Shown: positions 1-10,161 of the stretch, one piece after another | How positions within the stretch are numbered: the stretch's first letter is position 1 | Layout: each line of letters starts with the position of its first letter | Source: Roseateles toxinivorans | Lineage (GTDB): Bacteria; Pseudomonadota; Gammaproteobacteria; Burkholderiales; Burkholderiaceae_C | Assembly: GCF_004362525.1 (NCBI RefSeq) | Contig: NZ_SNXS01000001.1 | Location: 668,520-732,519, forward strand | Reading direction: 5' to 3' | DNA: 64,000 nt | Notes under the pieces: model-generated | Database searches by the model: none | Told to the model about the DNA's origin: nothing | What the model saw: only the letters and a program-made list of their open reading frames with translations | Position numbers and translations under genes: made by a program

Positions 1-46
1 CCACGAAGCAGATTTCGCGGTAGTTGGGGTGAATGCCGTCTTTCAT
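1..46 (-). CDS. rpmE2: 50S ribosomal protein L31 type B (5' end only)
   Basis: Only the first 15 codons are present; the gene runs off the left edge of the window. The reverse-strand ATG at 44-46 opens a peptide starting MKDGIHPNYREICFV, which fits the N-terminus of the zinc-free (type B) form of L31, a large-subunit ribosomal protein. It lies downstream of rho on the same strand, an arrangement familiar in Burkholderiales. Identification rests on this short match and the neighbourhood. Confidence 0.8.
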   Translation of the reverse strand, partial: MKDGIHPNYREICFV

Positions 47-206
47 GGGGAGCCTCTCGCTTGTTTCGCGCTGACGTGCCGGGAGCCTTGCCGCACCATG
101 CGACGCACTTTCCGACAGCGGAAAAACGCGGATTATATACTGTTTTTTGGCGTCCGAACCGGCGCGCCGCTGGTGCGCGGATTACGCGCACCTGGAGCCA
201 CCAAAA

Positions 207-1469
207 TCAACCGCCTCTTCGCATCATGTCGAAGAAATCGATATTGCTCTTGGTGGACTTCATCTTGTCGAGCACGAACTCCATCGCCTCGATCTCGTCC
301 ATCGGGTACAGCAGCTTGCGCAGAATCCAGGTCTTTTGCAGGATCTCGGGCTTCAGCAGCAGTTCTTCGCGGCGTGTGCCCGACTTGTTGATCAGGATGG
401 ACGGATAGACGCGCTTCTCGGCCATGCGACGGTCCAGATGGATTTCGCAGTTGCCGGTGCCCTTGAACTCTTCGTAGATCACCTCGTCCATGCGGCTGCC
501 GGTGTCGATCAGCGCCGTGCCGATGATGGTCAGCGAACCGCCTTCTTCAACGTTACGTGCCGCGCCGAAGAAGCGCTTGGGGCGCTGCAGCGCATTGGCG
601 TCCACACCACCGGTCAGCACCTTGCCCGACGAGGGCAGCACATTGTTGTAGGCGCGGGCCAGACGGGTGATCGAGTCCAGCAGGATGACCACGTCGCGCT
701 TCAGCTCGACGAGGCGCTTGGCCCGCTCGATCACCATCTCGGCGACCTGCACGTGGCGGGCAGCCGGTTCGTCGAAGGTCGAGCTGATGACCTCGCCACG
801 CACGGTGCGCAGCATTTCCGTCACTTCCTCGGGCCGCTCATCGACGAGCAGCACGATCAGGTAGACCTCGGGATGGTTGGCAACGATGGCATGGGCCAGC
901 TGCTGCATCATCACCGTCTTGCCGGTCTTGGGCTGGGCGACGAGCAGGGCGCGCTGGCCCTTGCCGATGGGCGCCACCAGATCGATGATGCGGCCGGTGA
1001 TGTTCTCGTCGCTCTTGATGTCGCGCTCGAGCTTGAACTGCTCCTTGGGGAACAAGGGCGTCAAGTTCTCGAACATGATCTTGTTCTTGCTCTCCTCGGG
1101 CGTCAGCTCGTTGACGCGGTCCACCTTGACCAGGGCGAAGTAGCGTTCGCCGTCCTTGGGCACGCGCACCTCGCCCTCGACCATGTCGCCGGTGTGCAGA
1201 TTGAAGCGGCGGATCTGGCTGGGGCTCAGATAGATGTCGTCGGTCGAGGCCATATAGCTGGCGTCGGGCGAGCGCAGGAAGCCAAAGCCGTCAGGCAGCA
1301 CCTCCAGCACGCCGTCGCCGAACACCTGCTCCCCGCCTTTGGCGCGCTTTTTCATGATCGCAAACATCAGCTCCTGCTTGCGCAGTCGAGCGACGTTGTC
1401 GATCTCCAGTGCCTCGCCCATCTTGATGAGCTCGGAAACGTGGAGCGCTTTTAGTTCTGAAAGATGCAT
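207..1469 (-). CDS. rho: Transcription termination factor Rho
   Basis: 420 residues, the usual length for Rho, the hexameric RNA-dependent ATPase that ends untranslated transcripts. It begins [19 protein letters not shown], the N-terminal helical bundle. The cold-shock-like RNA-binding domain follows ([19 protein letters not shown], about residues 56-74). The ATPase core has Walker A AQPKTGKT near residues 178-185, Walker [17 protein letters not shown], and the Q/R-loop region that contacts RNA. No truncation or missing residue was noticed. It follows trxA on the same strand after a 279-base leader. A long leader is consistent with Rho autoregulating its own transcription, though I see no specific attenuator I would vouch for. 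Confidence 0.98.
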   Translation of the reverse strand: MHLSELKALHVSELIKMGEALEIDNVARLRKQELMFAIMKKRAKGGEQVFGDGVLEVLPDGFGFLRSPDASYMASTDDIYLSPSQIRRFNLHTGDMVEGEVRVPKDGERYFALVKVDRVNELTPEESKNKIMFENLTPLFPKEQFKLERDIKSDENITGRIIDLVAPIGKGQRALLVAQPKTGKTVMMQQLAHAIVANHPEVYLIVLLVDERPEEVTEMLRTVRGEVISSTFDEPAARHVQVAEMVIERAKRLVELKRDVVILLDSITRLARAYNNVLPSSGKVLTGGVDANALQRPKRFFGAARNVEEGGSLTIIGTALIDTGSRMDEVIYEEFKGTGNCEIHLDRRMAEKRVYPSILINKSGTRREELLLKPEILQKTWILRKLLYPMDEIEAMEFVLDKMKSTKSNIDFFDMMRRGG

Positions 1470-1748
1470 GGGTTAACACCCTGTAGGTCGTCGAAGTCCC
1501 TGCCAAGGGTCTTCAACGGAAAACATCGGCTGCGACTCGCGGCTCGGCGGAATTGCCGGCTGCGAGGGCTCGCGAACGTCACAAAGGCCGATCAAGCGCA
1601 AGGCTTGCGAACGATGAACTGAAAAACGTTGGAGCTTTAGGCCGAGTCCACGCGCCGAAATCGGGCGTGGTGGCAGAACTTTGCTGGGCCGCCAGGGCCG
1701 GCCGATCGTCTGGATCGTCTGCGGCAGCCCGAGCGGCTTTGGAAGTGA
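1470..1748 (-). other. trxA-rho intergenic leader
   Basis: 279 bases without a credible gene between the trxA stop and the rho start. It contains an inverted repeat at 1648-1670 (CCACGC, then CCGA-AA-TCGG, then GCGTGG, with one extra base). On the minus strand a short T run appears about 15 bases after it. This could act as a weak trxA terminator or as part of the rho leader. The call is structural only. Confidence 0.3.
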
Positions 1749-2078
1749 TTATAGATGCGCGTCGACGAAGGCCGTCAACTGGGCTTTCGAGAGGGCGCCA
1801 ACCTTGGTCGCGGCGAGCTGGCCGCCCTTGAACAGCATCAGGGTCGGAATGCCGCGAATACCGAACTTGGCGGGCACATCGCGGTTCTCGTCCACATTCA
1901 TCTTGGTGATCTGCAGACGGCCGTCGTAGTCCTTGGACAGCTCATCCAGGATAGGGGCAATCATCTTGCAGGGGCCGCACCATTCGGCCCAGTAGTCGAC
2001 GAGCACGGGCTTGTCGGCCTGGAGCACGTCCGCGTCGAACGACGCGTCGGAGATGTGTTTGATCAGTTCGCTGCTCAT
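1749..2078 (-). CDS. trxA: Thioredoxin TrxA
   Basis: 109 residues, the normal size of thioredoxin 1, the cytoplasmic dithiol reductant. It carries the active site WAEWCGPCK (residues 30-38) and the cis-proline segment [14 protein letters not shown] (about 74-87). The frame is open further upstream to 2420, but the family N-terminus fixes the start at the ATG of [10 protein letters not shown] (2076-2078). It lies upstream of rho on the same strand and is divergent from the AddB-like gene, with about 100 bases between them. Confidence 0.97.
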   Translation of the reverse strand: MSSELIKHISDASFDADVLQADKPVLVDYWAEWCGPCKMIAPILDELSKDYDGRLQITKMNVDENRDVPAKFGIRGIPTLMLFKGGQLAATKVGALSKAQLTAFVDAHL

Positions 2079-2182
2079 TGAATTAGTCCTCTCGGTGGCC
2101 GACCATCGGCCATACATCAAGGCACAATGATTCTGACACAAAGCCCACGCCCCTGTCGGGCGTGCGGGCCAAGACAGCGAAG

Positions 2183-4858
2183 ATGCCACAACTCCCCCTC
2201 GATACCGACCACACGGCGGTCCTGATCTGGTCGCGCATCGCGGCCATCTCCAGCGACTGGATGGCCAGGCTGGAACTGGCGCCTCGCGACTGCGTCGTGC
2301 TGCTGCCCTTTGCCCAACATCTGCCGCTGGCGCGCCGCGCCTGGATGGCCCAGGGCGGCTGGCCGCCGCGGCTGGAGACCACGCGCACCCTGGCCGAGAG
2401 CCTGGCCCCGGAGCTGCCACCCGAGGGGGGCGACATCAGCTTCGATGTGGCTACCGATCAGCTCAGTGCGGCCGACCTGCTGGGCAGCCAGGCCTGGGCG
2501 CGGGACTGGAAACGGCGCGATCCCCGGGGTTTTCAGCTGGCAGTGTCGCGTGTCGTAGCGACGGCACACCTGTGGGCGCGGGCGGCGGCGCAGCAATCGC
2601 CGGAGCTCAGGGCGGCCTATTGGGAACAGGCACGCGCGGCGCTGGCCGCCGGCGGCCCCGGCGAGATGGAGCGGAGTCTGGCCCGGTTGGCACTGGAGTG
2701 GGCTGCGGCCACCGCGTCCAGCCCGGTGACGGATGCCCTGTTCGCGATGCCGGTGCCAGGCCTGGTGCTGGTCCAGGCGGGTGGGGCCGATCCGCTGGGC
2801 GAGGCCGTGGCAGCGGTGCTGGAGGCCCGCGGCGGCCAGGTCTTGCGGCTGGACACCGATCTGCGGCTGGACTCGCTGTTCGACCAGCATCCGCCGCTGG
2901 GCACACTGGAGCTGGCCCTGTGCAGCGACTTCGAGGACGAGGCCCAGTGCACAGCGGCTGCCGTGCTGGCCCACGTCAATGCCGGCCGGGTGCCGGTGGC
3001 GCTGATTGCCCAGGACCGTCTGCTGCTGCGCCGCGTGCGCGCCCTGCTGGAGCGCGGCGGCGTGGCCTTGGCCGACGAAACCGGCTGGACGCTGTCCACG
3101 CTGCCGGCGGCCGCCCAGCTGATGGCCCTGCTGCGCGCCGCAGGCGGCCATGCCACCCTGGACGACTGGCTGGACTGGCTGAAGAGCGACATCGCACGGC
3201 GCCTCGATGGCGACAGCACCTACGCCAGCCTGCAGCAGCTCGAATCCAAGTGCCGCAGCCAGGGCTGGACCCGGGCGGCCTCGGTACGGCCCGAGCAACT
3301 GAGCGAGGGCGCGGCGCGGTTGTGGCAGCGTGCCCGGCAGGTGCTGCAGCCCTTGCAGGGCGGAGCCAAACGCAGCCTGGGCGCCTGGCTGGAGAGCCTG
3401 CGGGACGTGCTGCAGCAGGCCGAGGCCTGGGCCGAGTTGCAGTCGGCGCCATCAGGCCCGCAGCTGATTGCCGCGCTGAGCCTGCAGCAACTTGCCTGGC
3501 CCGGTTCGGCGCGCGATGCCGTGCAGCGCGGCAGCCAGCTGAGCCCGGCCGAATTCGTCGCCTGGGTGGACCAATGCCTGGAGGCGCAGCAATTCGTGCC
3601 CCAGCCCGGCGAGGCCCTGCCTCAGGTCCACATCACACCGCTGGTGCGGGCGATTTTGCGGCCCTTTGCCGCCGTAGTGCTGCCCGGCGCCGATGCGCAG
3701 ACCCTGGGCGCAGCGGGCGCTGGCGCTTCGCTGACCGGCGAAGCGGTGGCTGAGGCGCTGGGCCTGCCCACTCAGGCGCAGCGGCGCGACGCCCAGACGG
3801 CAGCCTTTGCCCAGCTGATGCGCGCCCCGGCGCTGACCCTGCTGCGGCGCTTGGCCAATGGTTCGGAGCCGCTGTCGGCAAGCCCCCTGCTGGAGCGTCT
3901 GCAGCAGGCGCTGGAAGCGGCAGGCCATGCACCTGTCCAGCCCTGGCAGGACGCCCGGGTGCCCACCAACGTGGCGCTGCGGCCTCAAGCGCGCGCCTCG
4001 GCCCAGGCCTCGGGCCGTCTGCCGCGGGCGCTCAGCGCCAGCGCGGTCGAGTCGCTGCGCGGCTGCCCTTATCAATTCTTCAGCCGCGTGCTCCTGGGCC
4101 TGCGCGAGACCGACGAACTGGGCGACGAGGTCGACAAGCGCGACTACGGCACCTGGTTGCATGGCGTGCTGTATGACTTTCACCGCTGGCGCGTCGAGCA
4201 GCCCGGCAGCGACGAAGTCGCGCTGATGCAGCAGGCCGCCACGGCGCAGAGCGCGGCGCTGGGCCTGGACGCTGCCGCCTTTCTGCCGTTCGAGGCCAGC
4301 TTCCAGCGCTTTGTGCCGCGCTATCTGGACTGGCTGCGCGGCCACGAGGCCGAGGGCGCGATGTGGGCGGCCGGCGAGCTGGACCGGGAGGTCCATCCCG
4401 CAGCCTGGCAGGATGGCGTGCTGGCTGAAATCAAGCTGCGCGGCCGGCTGGATCGTATCGACCTGCTCAGCGGCAAGCGGGGCCTGGAACTGCTGCTGGT
4501 GGACTACAAGACCGGCGGGGCGGCGGGCCTGAAGGACAGGGTGTCCGACCCGCTGGAAGACACCCAGCTGGCCGTCTATGCCGCGCTGATGGACGCCCAA
4601 CCGCTGGACGGCGTGGACCCCGATAGACCGATGCGTGCAATCTACCTGGCGTTGGACGATGCCCAGCGCATTGAGCGGGTCGAGCATGAAGACCCGCAGG
4701 CCTCGGCGCAGCAGATGCTGCAGGGCCTGGGCCAGGACCTGCTGGCCATCCACGGCGGCCAGCGCCTGCCGGCGCTCGGCGAGGGGGCGATCTGCGAGCA
4801 CTGCGAGATGCGCGGCCTGTGCCGGCGCGACGATTGGTCTGCACAGGAACACGCTTGA
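2183..4858 (+). CDS. AddB-like PD-(D/E)XK nuclease subunit
   Basis: About 891 residues. The C-terminal third carries a RecB-type nuclease domain: [16 protein letters not shown] followed by LLLVDYKTG (the D...DYK catalytic signature). A four-cysteine iron-sulfur staple is likely: one Cys in LRGCPYQFF before the domain and three in [11 protein letters not shown] after it. This layout is that of AddB, which pairs with AddA to process double-strand DNA ends for recombination. The next gene is the AddA-like helicase, 2 bases downstream, so the two are surely co-expressed. The N-terminal half looks like an inactivated helicase fold; I see no Walker A there. The start is the ATG at 2183; a GTG at 2162 is an alternative. 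Confidence 0.85.
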   Translation: MPQLPLDTDHTAVLIWSRIAAISSDWMARLELAPRDCVVLLPFAQHLPLARRAWMAQGGWPPRLETTRTLAESLAPELPPEGGDISFDVATDQLSAADLLGSQAWARDWKRRDPRGFQLAVSRVVATAHLWARAAAQQSPELRAAYWEQARAALAAGGPGEMERSLARLALEWAAATASSPVTDALFAMPVPGLVLVQAGGADPLGEAVAAVLEARGGQVLRLDTDLRLDSLFDQHPPLGTLELALCSDFEDEAQCTAAAVLAHVNAGRVPVALIAQDRLLLRRVRALLERGGVALADETGWTLSTLPAAAQLMALLRAAGGHATLDDWLDWLKSDIARRLDGDSTYASLQQLESKCRSQGWTRAASVRPEQLSEGAARLWQRARQVLQPLQGGAKRSLGAWLESLRDVLQQAEAWAELQSAPSGPQLIAALSLQQLAWPGSARDAVQRGSQLSPAEFVAWVDQCLEAQQFVPQPGEALPQVHITPLVRAILRPFAAVVLPGADAQTLGAAGAGASLTGEAVAEALGLPTQAQRRDAQTAAFAQLMRAPALTLLRRLANGSEPLSASPLLERLQQALEAAGHAPVQPWQDARVPTNVALRPQARASAQASGRLPRALSASAVESLRGCPYQFFSRVLLGLRETDELGDEVDKRDYGTWLHGVLYDFHRWRVEQPGSDEVALMQQAATAQSAALGLDAAAFLPFEASFQRFVPRYLDWLRGHEAEGAMWAAGELDREVHPAAWQDGVLAEIKLRGRLDRIDLLSGKRGLELLLVDYKTGGAAGLKDRVSDPLEDTQLAVYAALMDAQPLDGVDPDRPMRAIYLALDDAQRIERVEHEDPQASAQQMLQGLGQDLLAIHGGQRLPALGEGAICEHCEMRGLCRRDDWSAQEHA

Positions 4859-4860
4859 GC

Positions 4861-7800
4861 ATGGATGAAGGATCGATGAATGCTTCAGGGCCGGCCTACC
4901 GGCTGGATGGTGCGCTGGTGGCGCGCGAGCGCTTCTACCGCGTGGCCTGCGACCCGGCGCGCAGCGTCGTCGTCGAGGCCTGCGCCGGCGCCGGCAAGAC
5001 CTGGATGCTGGTGTCGCGCATCCTGCGCGCGCTGCTGGACGGTGCCGCGCCGCAGGAGATCGTCGCCATCACCTTCACCCGCAAGGCCGCCGGCGAGATG
5101 CGCGACCGGCTGAGCGACTGGCTGCGCGAGTTCAGCCGCGCCCACAGCACGCCCGAGGCGCGGATTCAGGCGCTGGTGGACCGAGGCATGAGCGCTGAGC
5201 AGGCCGCTCAGGGCCAGGTCTTGCTGGGCGACCTTCATGCCAAGCTGCTGATCGGCGGCCGTGCGGTCGAGATCCGCACCTTTCACGCCTGGTTCTCGCA
5301 ACTGCTGCGCGCCGCGCCGATGGAACTGCTGCAGGCACAGGGCTTGTCGCCCGAGCTGCAGCTGGTCGAGGACGAGACCGATCTGATGCCCGAGCTGTGG
5401 CTGCGCTTCCACGGTCAGGTACTGGACGATGCAGAACTGTTGGCCGACTACCAGGCCTTGGTGGCGGCGCGGGGCCGCAGCACGGTGACGCGCTGGCTGG
5501 AGTCGGCCTTCTCCAAGCGCGTCGAGCTGCGCCTGGCCGATTCGGTGCTGGAGGACAGCATGCCTGGTGCCGACAGCGTTGATGCCGCATTTGCAGGCCT
5601 GGCACACCCTGTGCAGGCCCTGCGTCTGCCGGCCTGGACGCGGCCGCTGACGGCCCTGGCCCAGGTCCTCGGCGCGACCAAGGGCGTCACCCCGCAGAAG
5701 GCCGGCAGCGCACTGGAGCAGGCGCTGAGCCTGGCCGACGACCGCGCCGCCTTCGACGCCGCGCGGCTGGCCCTGTTCACCGCCACCGGCACGCCGCGCA
5801 AGAATCTGGGCGACAGCTCTCTGCTGGACGAGGGCCTTGAGCGGCTCACCCTGCTGGCCGCGGCGATCGCCCAGCACGAGGCACGGTGCGAACATCTGCA
5901 GCTGGTGGGCCTGTCCCGCGTGCTCTTGAGCGAGTACGAGGCGCTGAAATCGTCGCGTGGCCTGGTCGACATGAACGATCTGGAGCGTGGCGCGCTCGCC
6001 CTGCTGGCCGACGCTGATCTGTCCGGCTGGGTGCAGGAGCGGCTGGATGCCCGCGTGCGCCATGTGCTGATCGACGAATTCCAGGACACCAGCCCGCTGC
6101 AGTGGCACGCGCTGTACGCCTGGCTGTCGTCCTACAGTGGCGCCGGTGGTGGCTTCAGCGGGCAGAAGCCGCCGGCGGTGTTCATCGTCGGTGACCCGAA
6201 GCAGAGCATCTACCGCTTCCGCCGCGCCGAGCCGCGGGTGTTCGCGGCGGCGCGTGAGTTCGTCGTCCAGGGCCTGGGCGGTGCGGTGCTGGAGTGCGAC
6301 CACACGCGGCGCAATGCGCTGCCGGTGCTGGCGACCGTCAACAGCGTGTTCGAGGCGGCGGGCGAGCAGGGCGCCTATCTGGGCTTTCGCAGCCACACGA
6401 CCGAGGTCGGCACGCCTGCGGCGCTGGACGGCCTGTTCGTGCTGGCCGATGCGGACGAGGCCTCGTCAGCAGCGACCAAGGACGCTACCGGCTGGCGCCC
6501 CAGCCTGACCGAGGCGCGCCACGAGCTGGAGGAGCACCGCCGCGCGGCGGAGGCGCGCAACATCGCTACGGCCATACAGACGCTTGTGGGGCAGGGCGTG
6601 TCGCCCGGCGAGATCTTCGTGCTGGCGCGCAAGCGCGAACCGCTGCGTGTGCTCGCCCAGGCCCTGAAAGCGCTGGAGCTGCCCCATGCTGCGCCCGAGG
6701 ACACTGCGCTGCTGGACGCGCCCGATGTGCGCGACCTGCTGGCCCTGCTGGATGTGCTGGCCTCGCCAGGCCATGCCTTGTCACTGGCCCATGCGCTGCG
6801 CAGTCCGCTGCTCGGTGCCAGCGAGGCCGATCTGCTGAGCCTGGCCGACATCGCCCGCGCCCGGCCCTGCTCCTGGTGGTCGGCGCTGATGACAGTCGAT
6901 GCCGAGGCCAGCCCAGCTCTGCAGCGCGCCAAGACCCTGCTGCAGCGCTGGTCCCGGCTGGCCGGCCGCGTGCCGCCGCATGACCTGCTGGACCGCATCG
7001 TGTTCGAGGGCGATCTGACGGCCCGCCTGGCCGCCGCCGTGCCGCCCAGCGAACGGCGCCAGCGCCTGGCTGCCGTCGATGCGCTACTGGCCCTGGTGCT
7101 GGATCTTGACGGTGGCCGCTATGCCAGCGTCTACAGCCTGGTGCGGGCGCTGAAGAAGCGGGCGCTGAAACTGTCCTGGCCCAGCGAGCCCGATGCCGTG
7201 CAGCTGCTGACCGTCCATGGCGCCAAGGGCCTGGAGGCGAGGGTGGTGTTCCTGATGGACACCGATGCCGCGCCAACGCGCGCCGAATCGGCCACCTTGG
7301 CCGTTGACTGGCCGGTGCATGCCGCCGCGCCGGCCCGCGTGGCCTTTCTGGCCTCCGAATCACGCTGCCCGCCGGCCCTGCTGCCCCTGCTCGAGGACGA
7401 GCGCCAGCAGCGCGCCCGCGAGGAGCTCAACGCGCTCTACGTGGCGATGACACGGGCGCGCAGCTGCCTGGTGATCAGCCGCACGCCGCCGCGCCGGGCG
7501 CACGCCGGCACCGGCAACTGGTGGGCGCGGCTGAGCCCGCTGGCCACACCCTGGCCCGAGGCCCGGCAGGAGACCGCACAGGCCAGGGCTGTCGCTCAGT
7601 GCACCTTGCTGAGCCTGCCGGCCCTGGCCGTGCCGCCGACCCTGCGTGCAGAGGCCGCCCCCGAGGATCAGGCCCTGGTGCCGGTGGCCGACACGGCAGC
7701 CATCGGCGAGGCCCTGCACCGCGCGCTTGAATGGGCCAGTGGCCCTGCCGTCCGGCCGTTTGCCGAGCTGGTGGCCGCGGCCGGCCGCAGCTTCGACCTG

Positions 7801-8151
7801 TCGGCCAAGCAGCAGCAGTCGCTGGAGCGGGCCGCCGAGGCGATCTGGCGCAGCCCGGACTGCGCGCCGTTCTTCGATACCGCAAGCCTGAGCTGGGCCG
7901 GCAACGAGGTGGCGATCAATTTCCAGGGTCAGGACTTGCGCATCGACCGCCTGGTCTGCCGCATCGAGCAGGGCCGCAAGACCTGGTGGGTGCTGGACTA
8001 CAAGCTGCATCCGGCGCCCGAGCGCGATGCCGGTTATCGCGCGCAGCTGGCGCGCTACCGCGAGGCGATAGGTCAGCTGCAGCCGGGCGATGGGGTGCGC
8101 TGCGCCTTCATCACCGGCCAGGGTCGGCTGCTTGAATTGGAAGAAATCTGA
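4861..8151 (+). CDS. AddA-like UvrD/Rep helicase-nuclease
   Basis: About 1096 residues of superfamily 1A helicase. Motif I ACAGAGKT is at residues 41-47. Further on are LIDEFQDTSPLQW (motif II), FIVGDPKQSIYRFRRAEP (motif III), LTVHGAKGLEARVVF (motif V) and ALYVAMTRARSCLVI (motif VI). The C-terminus has a RecB-like nuclease fold with ALHRALEWA and WWVLDYKLHP. With the upstream AddB-like protein it should form the end-resection enzyme that replaces RecBCD in many Burkholderiales. ATG 4861 is taken as the start because it lies just past the upstream stop; ATG 4876, preceded by GAAGGA, is also possible. Confidence 0.88.
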   Translation: MDEGSMNASGPAYRLDGALVARERFYRVACDPARSVVVEACAGAGKTWMLVSRILRALLDGAAPQEIVAITFTRKAAGEMRDRLSDWLREFSRAHSTPEARIQALVDRGMSAEQAAQGQVLLGDLHAKLLIGGRAVEIRTFHAWFSQLLRAAPMELLQAQGLSPELQLVEDETDLMPELWLRFHGQVLDDAELLADYQALVAARGRSTVTRWLESAFSKRVELRLADSVLEDSMPGADSVDAAFAGLAHPVQALRLPAWTRPLTALAQVLGATKGVTPQKAGSALEQALSLADDRAAFDAARLALFTATGTPRKNLGDSSLLDEGLERLTLLAAAIAQHEARCEHLQLVGLSRVLLSEYEALKSSRGLVDMNDLERGALALLADADLSGWVQERLDARVRHVLIDEFQDTSPLQWHALYAWLSSYSGAGGGFSGQKPPAVFIVGDPKQSIYRFRRAEPRVFAAAREFVVQGLGGAVLECDHTRRNALPVLATVNSVFEAAGEQGAYLGFRSHTTEVGTPAALDGLFVLADADEASSAATKDATGWRPSLTEARHELEEHRRAAEARNIATAIQTLVGQGVSPGEIFVLARKREPLRVLAQALKALELPHAAPEDTALLDAPDVRDLLALLDVLASPGHALSLAHALRSPLLGASEADLLSLADIARARPCSWWSALMTVDAEASPALQRAKTLLQRWSRLAGRVPPHDLLDRIVFEGDLTARLAAAVPPSERRQRLAAVDALLALVLDLDGGRYASVYSLVRALKKRALKLSWPSEPDAVQLLTVHGAKGLEARVVFLMDTDAAPTRAESATLAVDWPVHAAAPARVAFLASESRCPPALLPLLEDERQQRAREELNALYVAMTRARSCLVISRTPPRRAHAGTGNWWARLSPLATPWPEARQETAQARAVAQCTLLSLPALAVPPTLRAEAAPEDQALVPVADTAAIGEALHRALEWASGPAVRPFAELVAAAGRSFDLSAKQQQSLERAAEAIWRSPDCAPFFDTASLSWAGNEVAINFQGQDLRIDRLVCRIEQGRKTWWVLDYKLHPAPERDAGYRAQLARYREAIGQLQPGDGVRCAFITGQGRLLELEEI

Positions 8152-8183
8152 CGCTGTTGCCCGGAGGCCTGTCAAAGCCGGGC

Positions 8184-8189
8184 TACAAT
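8184..8189 (+). promoter_or_regulatory. Likely -10 box of the tRNA-Pro gene
   Basis: TACAAT lies 9 bases before the mature tRNA-Pro 5' end and fits a sigma-70 -10 element. No convincing -35 sits at 16-18 bases upstream. The closest TTG-type hexamer, at 8157-8162, is too far (21-base spacer). Confidence 0.45.
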
Positions 8190-8198
8190 GCAAGGCTT

Positions 8199-8275
<77 letters not shown>

Positions 8276-8314
8276 TCAAAATTTCTTCCTTCCGTTCTTC
8301 CTTCTTCTTTGCCT

Positions 8315-8391
8315 CTGCCCGTAGCTCAACTGGATAGAGCAGCTGCCTTCTAAGCAGCAGGTCGGGGGTTCGAGTCCCTCCGGGCAGGCCA
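8315..8391 (+). tRNA. tRNA-Arg (anticodon TCT)
   Basis: A 77-base cloverleaf: acceptor CTGCCCG pairs with CGGGCAG, the D-arm is GCTCAACTGGATAGAGC, the anticodon stem is GCTGC/GCAGC around loop CTTCTAA (anticodon TCT), the T-loop is TTCGAGT, the discriminator is G and CCA is encoded. It reads AGA and probably AGG codons, which are rare in this GC-rich DNA. Confidence 0.97.
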
Positions 8392-8474
8392 GCATTCTTC
8401 AATGCTTGGGCCGGCGGGAATCCACCACACATCATCTATTTTCTGCGGCGTCGCATCGCTTCAAGAGGAAAACC

Positions 8475-9368
8475 GTGTTCAAGAACCTGATGGTCTATCG
8501 CATCGGCCCGGATTGGTCGGCTACGTTGACGGAACTCGAAGAGGCATTGGACAAGGGGCGCTTTGCCGAATGTGGCGCCACGCAGATGCAATCGCTGGGC
8601 TGGGTATCGCCTCGCGGCGTGGCCCATGGCCTGCTGGCCGAATCGGTCGGCGGGCACTGGATACTCAAGCTGATGATCGAGAAGAAGGTGCTGCCGGGCT
8701 CGGTGGTCAAGCGGGCGATGGAGCAGCGCGTCAAGAAGATCGAGCAGGAGACGGGGCGCAAGCCGGGCAAGAAGGAGTCCAAGGACCTCAAGGACGAGCT
8801 GATGCTGGAGCTACTGCCCAAGGCCTTCACCAAGCAGGAGTCGGTGCTGGTCTGGATCGACAAGGACAAGCAGCTGCTGTGCACCAATGCCGGCAGCCAG
8901 GGCAAGTCCGATGTGGTGATCACGGCCCTGGTCGAGGCCTGCCCCAAGCTGGTGTTGACGCTGCTGCAGACCACCGCCTCGGCCTCGGCCTGCATGTCGG
9001 CCTGGTTGTCCAGCGGCGAGCCGCCGGCTGGCTTCAGCATAGACCGCGAGTGCGAGCTCAAGGCCCCGGACGAGACCAAGGCGACGGTGCGCTATGCGCG
9101 CCATCTGCTGGACATCGACGAAGTGCGCGCCCATATCGCCGCCGGCAAGCAGCCGACCAAGCTGGCGATGAGCTGGGACGACCGCGTCTCCTTCATGCTG
9201 ACCGACACGATGCAGCTGAAGAAGGTCTCATTCCTGGACGTGGTGTTCGAGGGCGTGGCCCACAACGACGACGCGTTTGACGCCGACGCGGCCATCGCCA
9301 CCGGCGAGCTGCGCCGGCTGATACCCGATCTGATGGACGCGCTCGGCGGGGAGTTGGTCAAGTCCTGA
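8475..9368 (+). CDS. rdgC: Recombination-associated protein RdgC
   Basis: 297 residues beginning MFKNLMVYRIG, the RdgC N-terminus. RdgC forms a ring-shaped dimer around DNA and modulates RecA-dependent recombination. The family segments GWVSPRG, KEVL-type lysine-rich middle (KKIEQETGRKPGKKE) and the C-terminal LDVVFEG are visible. The start is GTG 8475, preceded by AGAGGAA at 8464-8470. The frame is open upstream to 8406, but that stretch contains part of no family domain. Its position close to an AddAB-like pair groups recombination functions in this stretch. Confidence 0.93.
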   Translation: MFKNLMVYRIGPDWSATLTELEEALDKGRFAECGATQMQSLGWVSPRGVAHGLLAESVGGHWILKLMIEKKVLPGSVVKRAMEQRVKKIEQETGRKPGKKESKDLKDELMLELLPKAFTKQESVLVWIDKDKQLLCTNAGSQGKSDVVITALVEACPKLVLTLLQTTASASACMSAWLSSGEPPAGFSIDRECELKAPDETKATVRYARHLLDIDEVRAHIAAGKQPTKLAMSWDDRVSFMLTDTMQLKKVSFLDVVFEGVAHNDDAFDADAAIATGELRRLIPDLMDALGGELVKS

Positions 9369-9394
9369 CCCCTGTCGCGGCGCGGCCCGTCTCT

Positions 9395-10087
9395 TCAATG
9401 ACGCTTGTACTGCGTCGCGCCAAACAGCACGTCGCGGGCCTTGTCGTCGGTCAAGACCTTGCGGTGCTCGGCCAGCACCTCCAGCCCGCGCTGCACGGCC
9501 GGGCGCTTGCCGATCTCGTCGAACCAGCCCTTCAGGTGCGGGAACTCGTTCCAGTCTATGCCCTGGTTCTTCCATGAGCGCAACCAGGGGAAGATGGCGA
9601 TGTCGGCGATCGAATACTCCGGCCCACCGATATAGGTGCTGGCCGCCAGACGCTTGTTCATCACCCCGTACAGGCGTCTGGCTTCGTTGGTGTAGCGGTT
9701 GACGGCGTACTCGATCTTCTCCGGCGCGTAGATGCGGAAATGGTGGGCCTGGCCCAGCATCGGCCCCACGCCCCCCATCTGGAACATCAGCCACTCCAGC
9801 ACCTCGTACTTGGCGCGCGTGCTCTGGGGCAGGAACTTGCCGGTCTTGCCGGCCAGATAGAGCAGGATGGCACCCGACTCGAACAGGCTGATCGGTTTGC
9901 CGTCCGGGCCGTCAGGGTCGACGATGGCCGGGATCTTGTTGTTGGGGCTGATGGCCAGGAATGAGGCCGCAAACTGGTCGCCGGCGCCAATATCCACTGG
10001 AATCACCCGATACGGCAGGCCGCACTCCTCCAGCATGATGTGAACCTTGTGGCCGTTGGGGGTGGGCCACGAATACACTTCGATCAT
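9395..10087 (-). CDS. Nu-class glutathione transferase / disulfide-bond oxidoreductase (YfcG-like)
   Basis: 230 residues. The N-terminal thioredoxin-fold domain begins MIEVYSWPTPNGHKVHIMLE; the TPNGHK motif is diagnostic of YfcG/YghU nu-class proteins, which use glutathione for disulfide reduction rather than classical conjugation. NKIPAIVDPDGPDGKP and LFESGAILLYLA give the cis-Pro and glutathione-binding segments. The helical C-terminal domain runs from about residue 90 and includes YSIADIAIFPWLRSW. It diverges from the conserved hypothetical gene on the other strand. Its physiological substrate cannot be read from sequence. Confidence 0.9.
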   Translation of the reverse strand: MIEVYSWPTPNGHKVHIMLEECGLPYRVIPVDIGAGDQFAASFLAISPNNKIPAIVDPDGPDGKPISLFESGAILLYLAGKTGKFLPQSTRAKYEVLEWLMFQMGGVGPMLGQAHHFRIYAPEKIEYAVNRYTNEARRLYGVMNKRLAASTYIGGPEYSIADIAIFPWLRSWKNQGIDWNEFPHLKGWFDEIGKRPAVQRGLEVLAEHRKVLTDDKARDVLFGATQYKRH

Positions 10088-10161
10088 TGCCTTGGCCTTT
10101 CAAAAAGGGTCGCCGCGGAGGCGGCTGGCCGTTCCCCGACTTTATTGGATTGTTCCGACTC

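Noticed and set aside
147-1454. 435-residue frame on the plus strand
   Set aside because: Exact antisense of rho; high-GC codon bias opens long shadow frames. No family match.
8157-8162. TTGCCC as -35 box of the tRNA-Pro gene
   Set aside because: The spacer to TACAAT is 21 bases, too long for a sigma-70 promoter.
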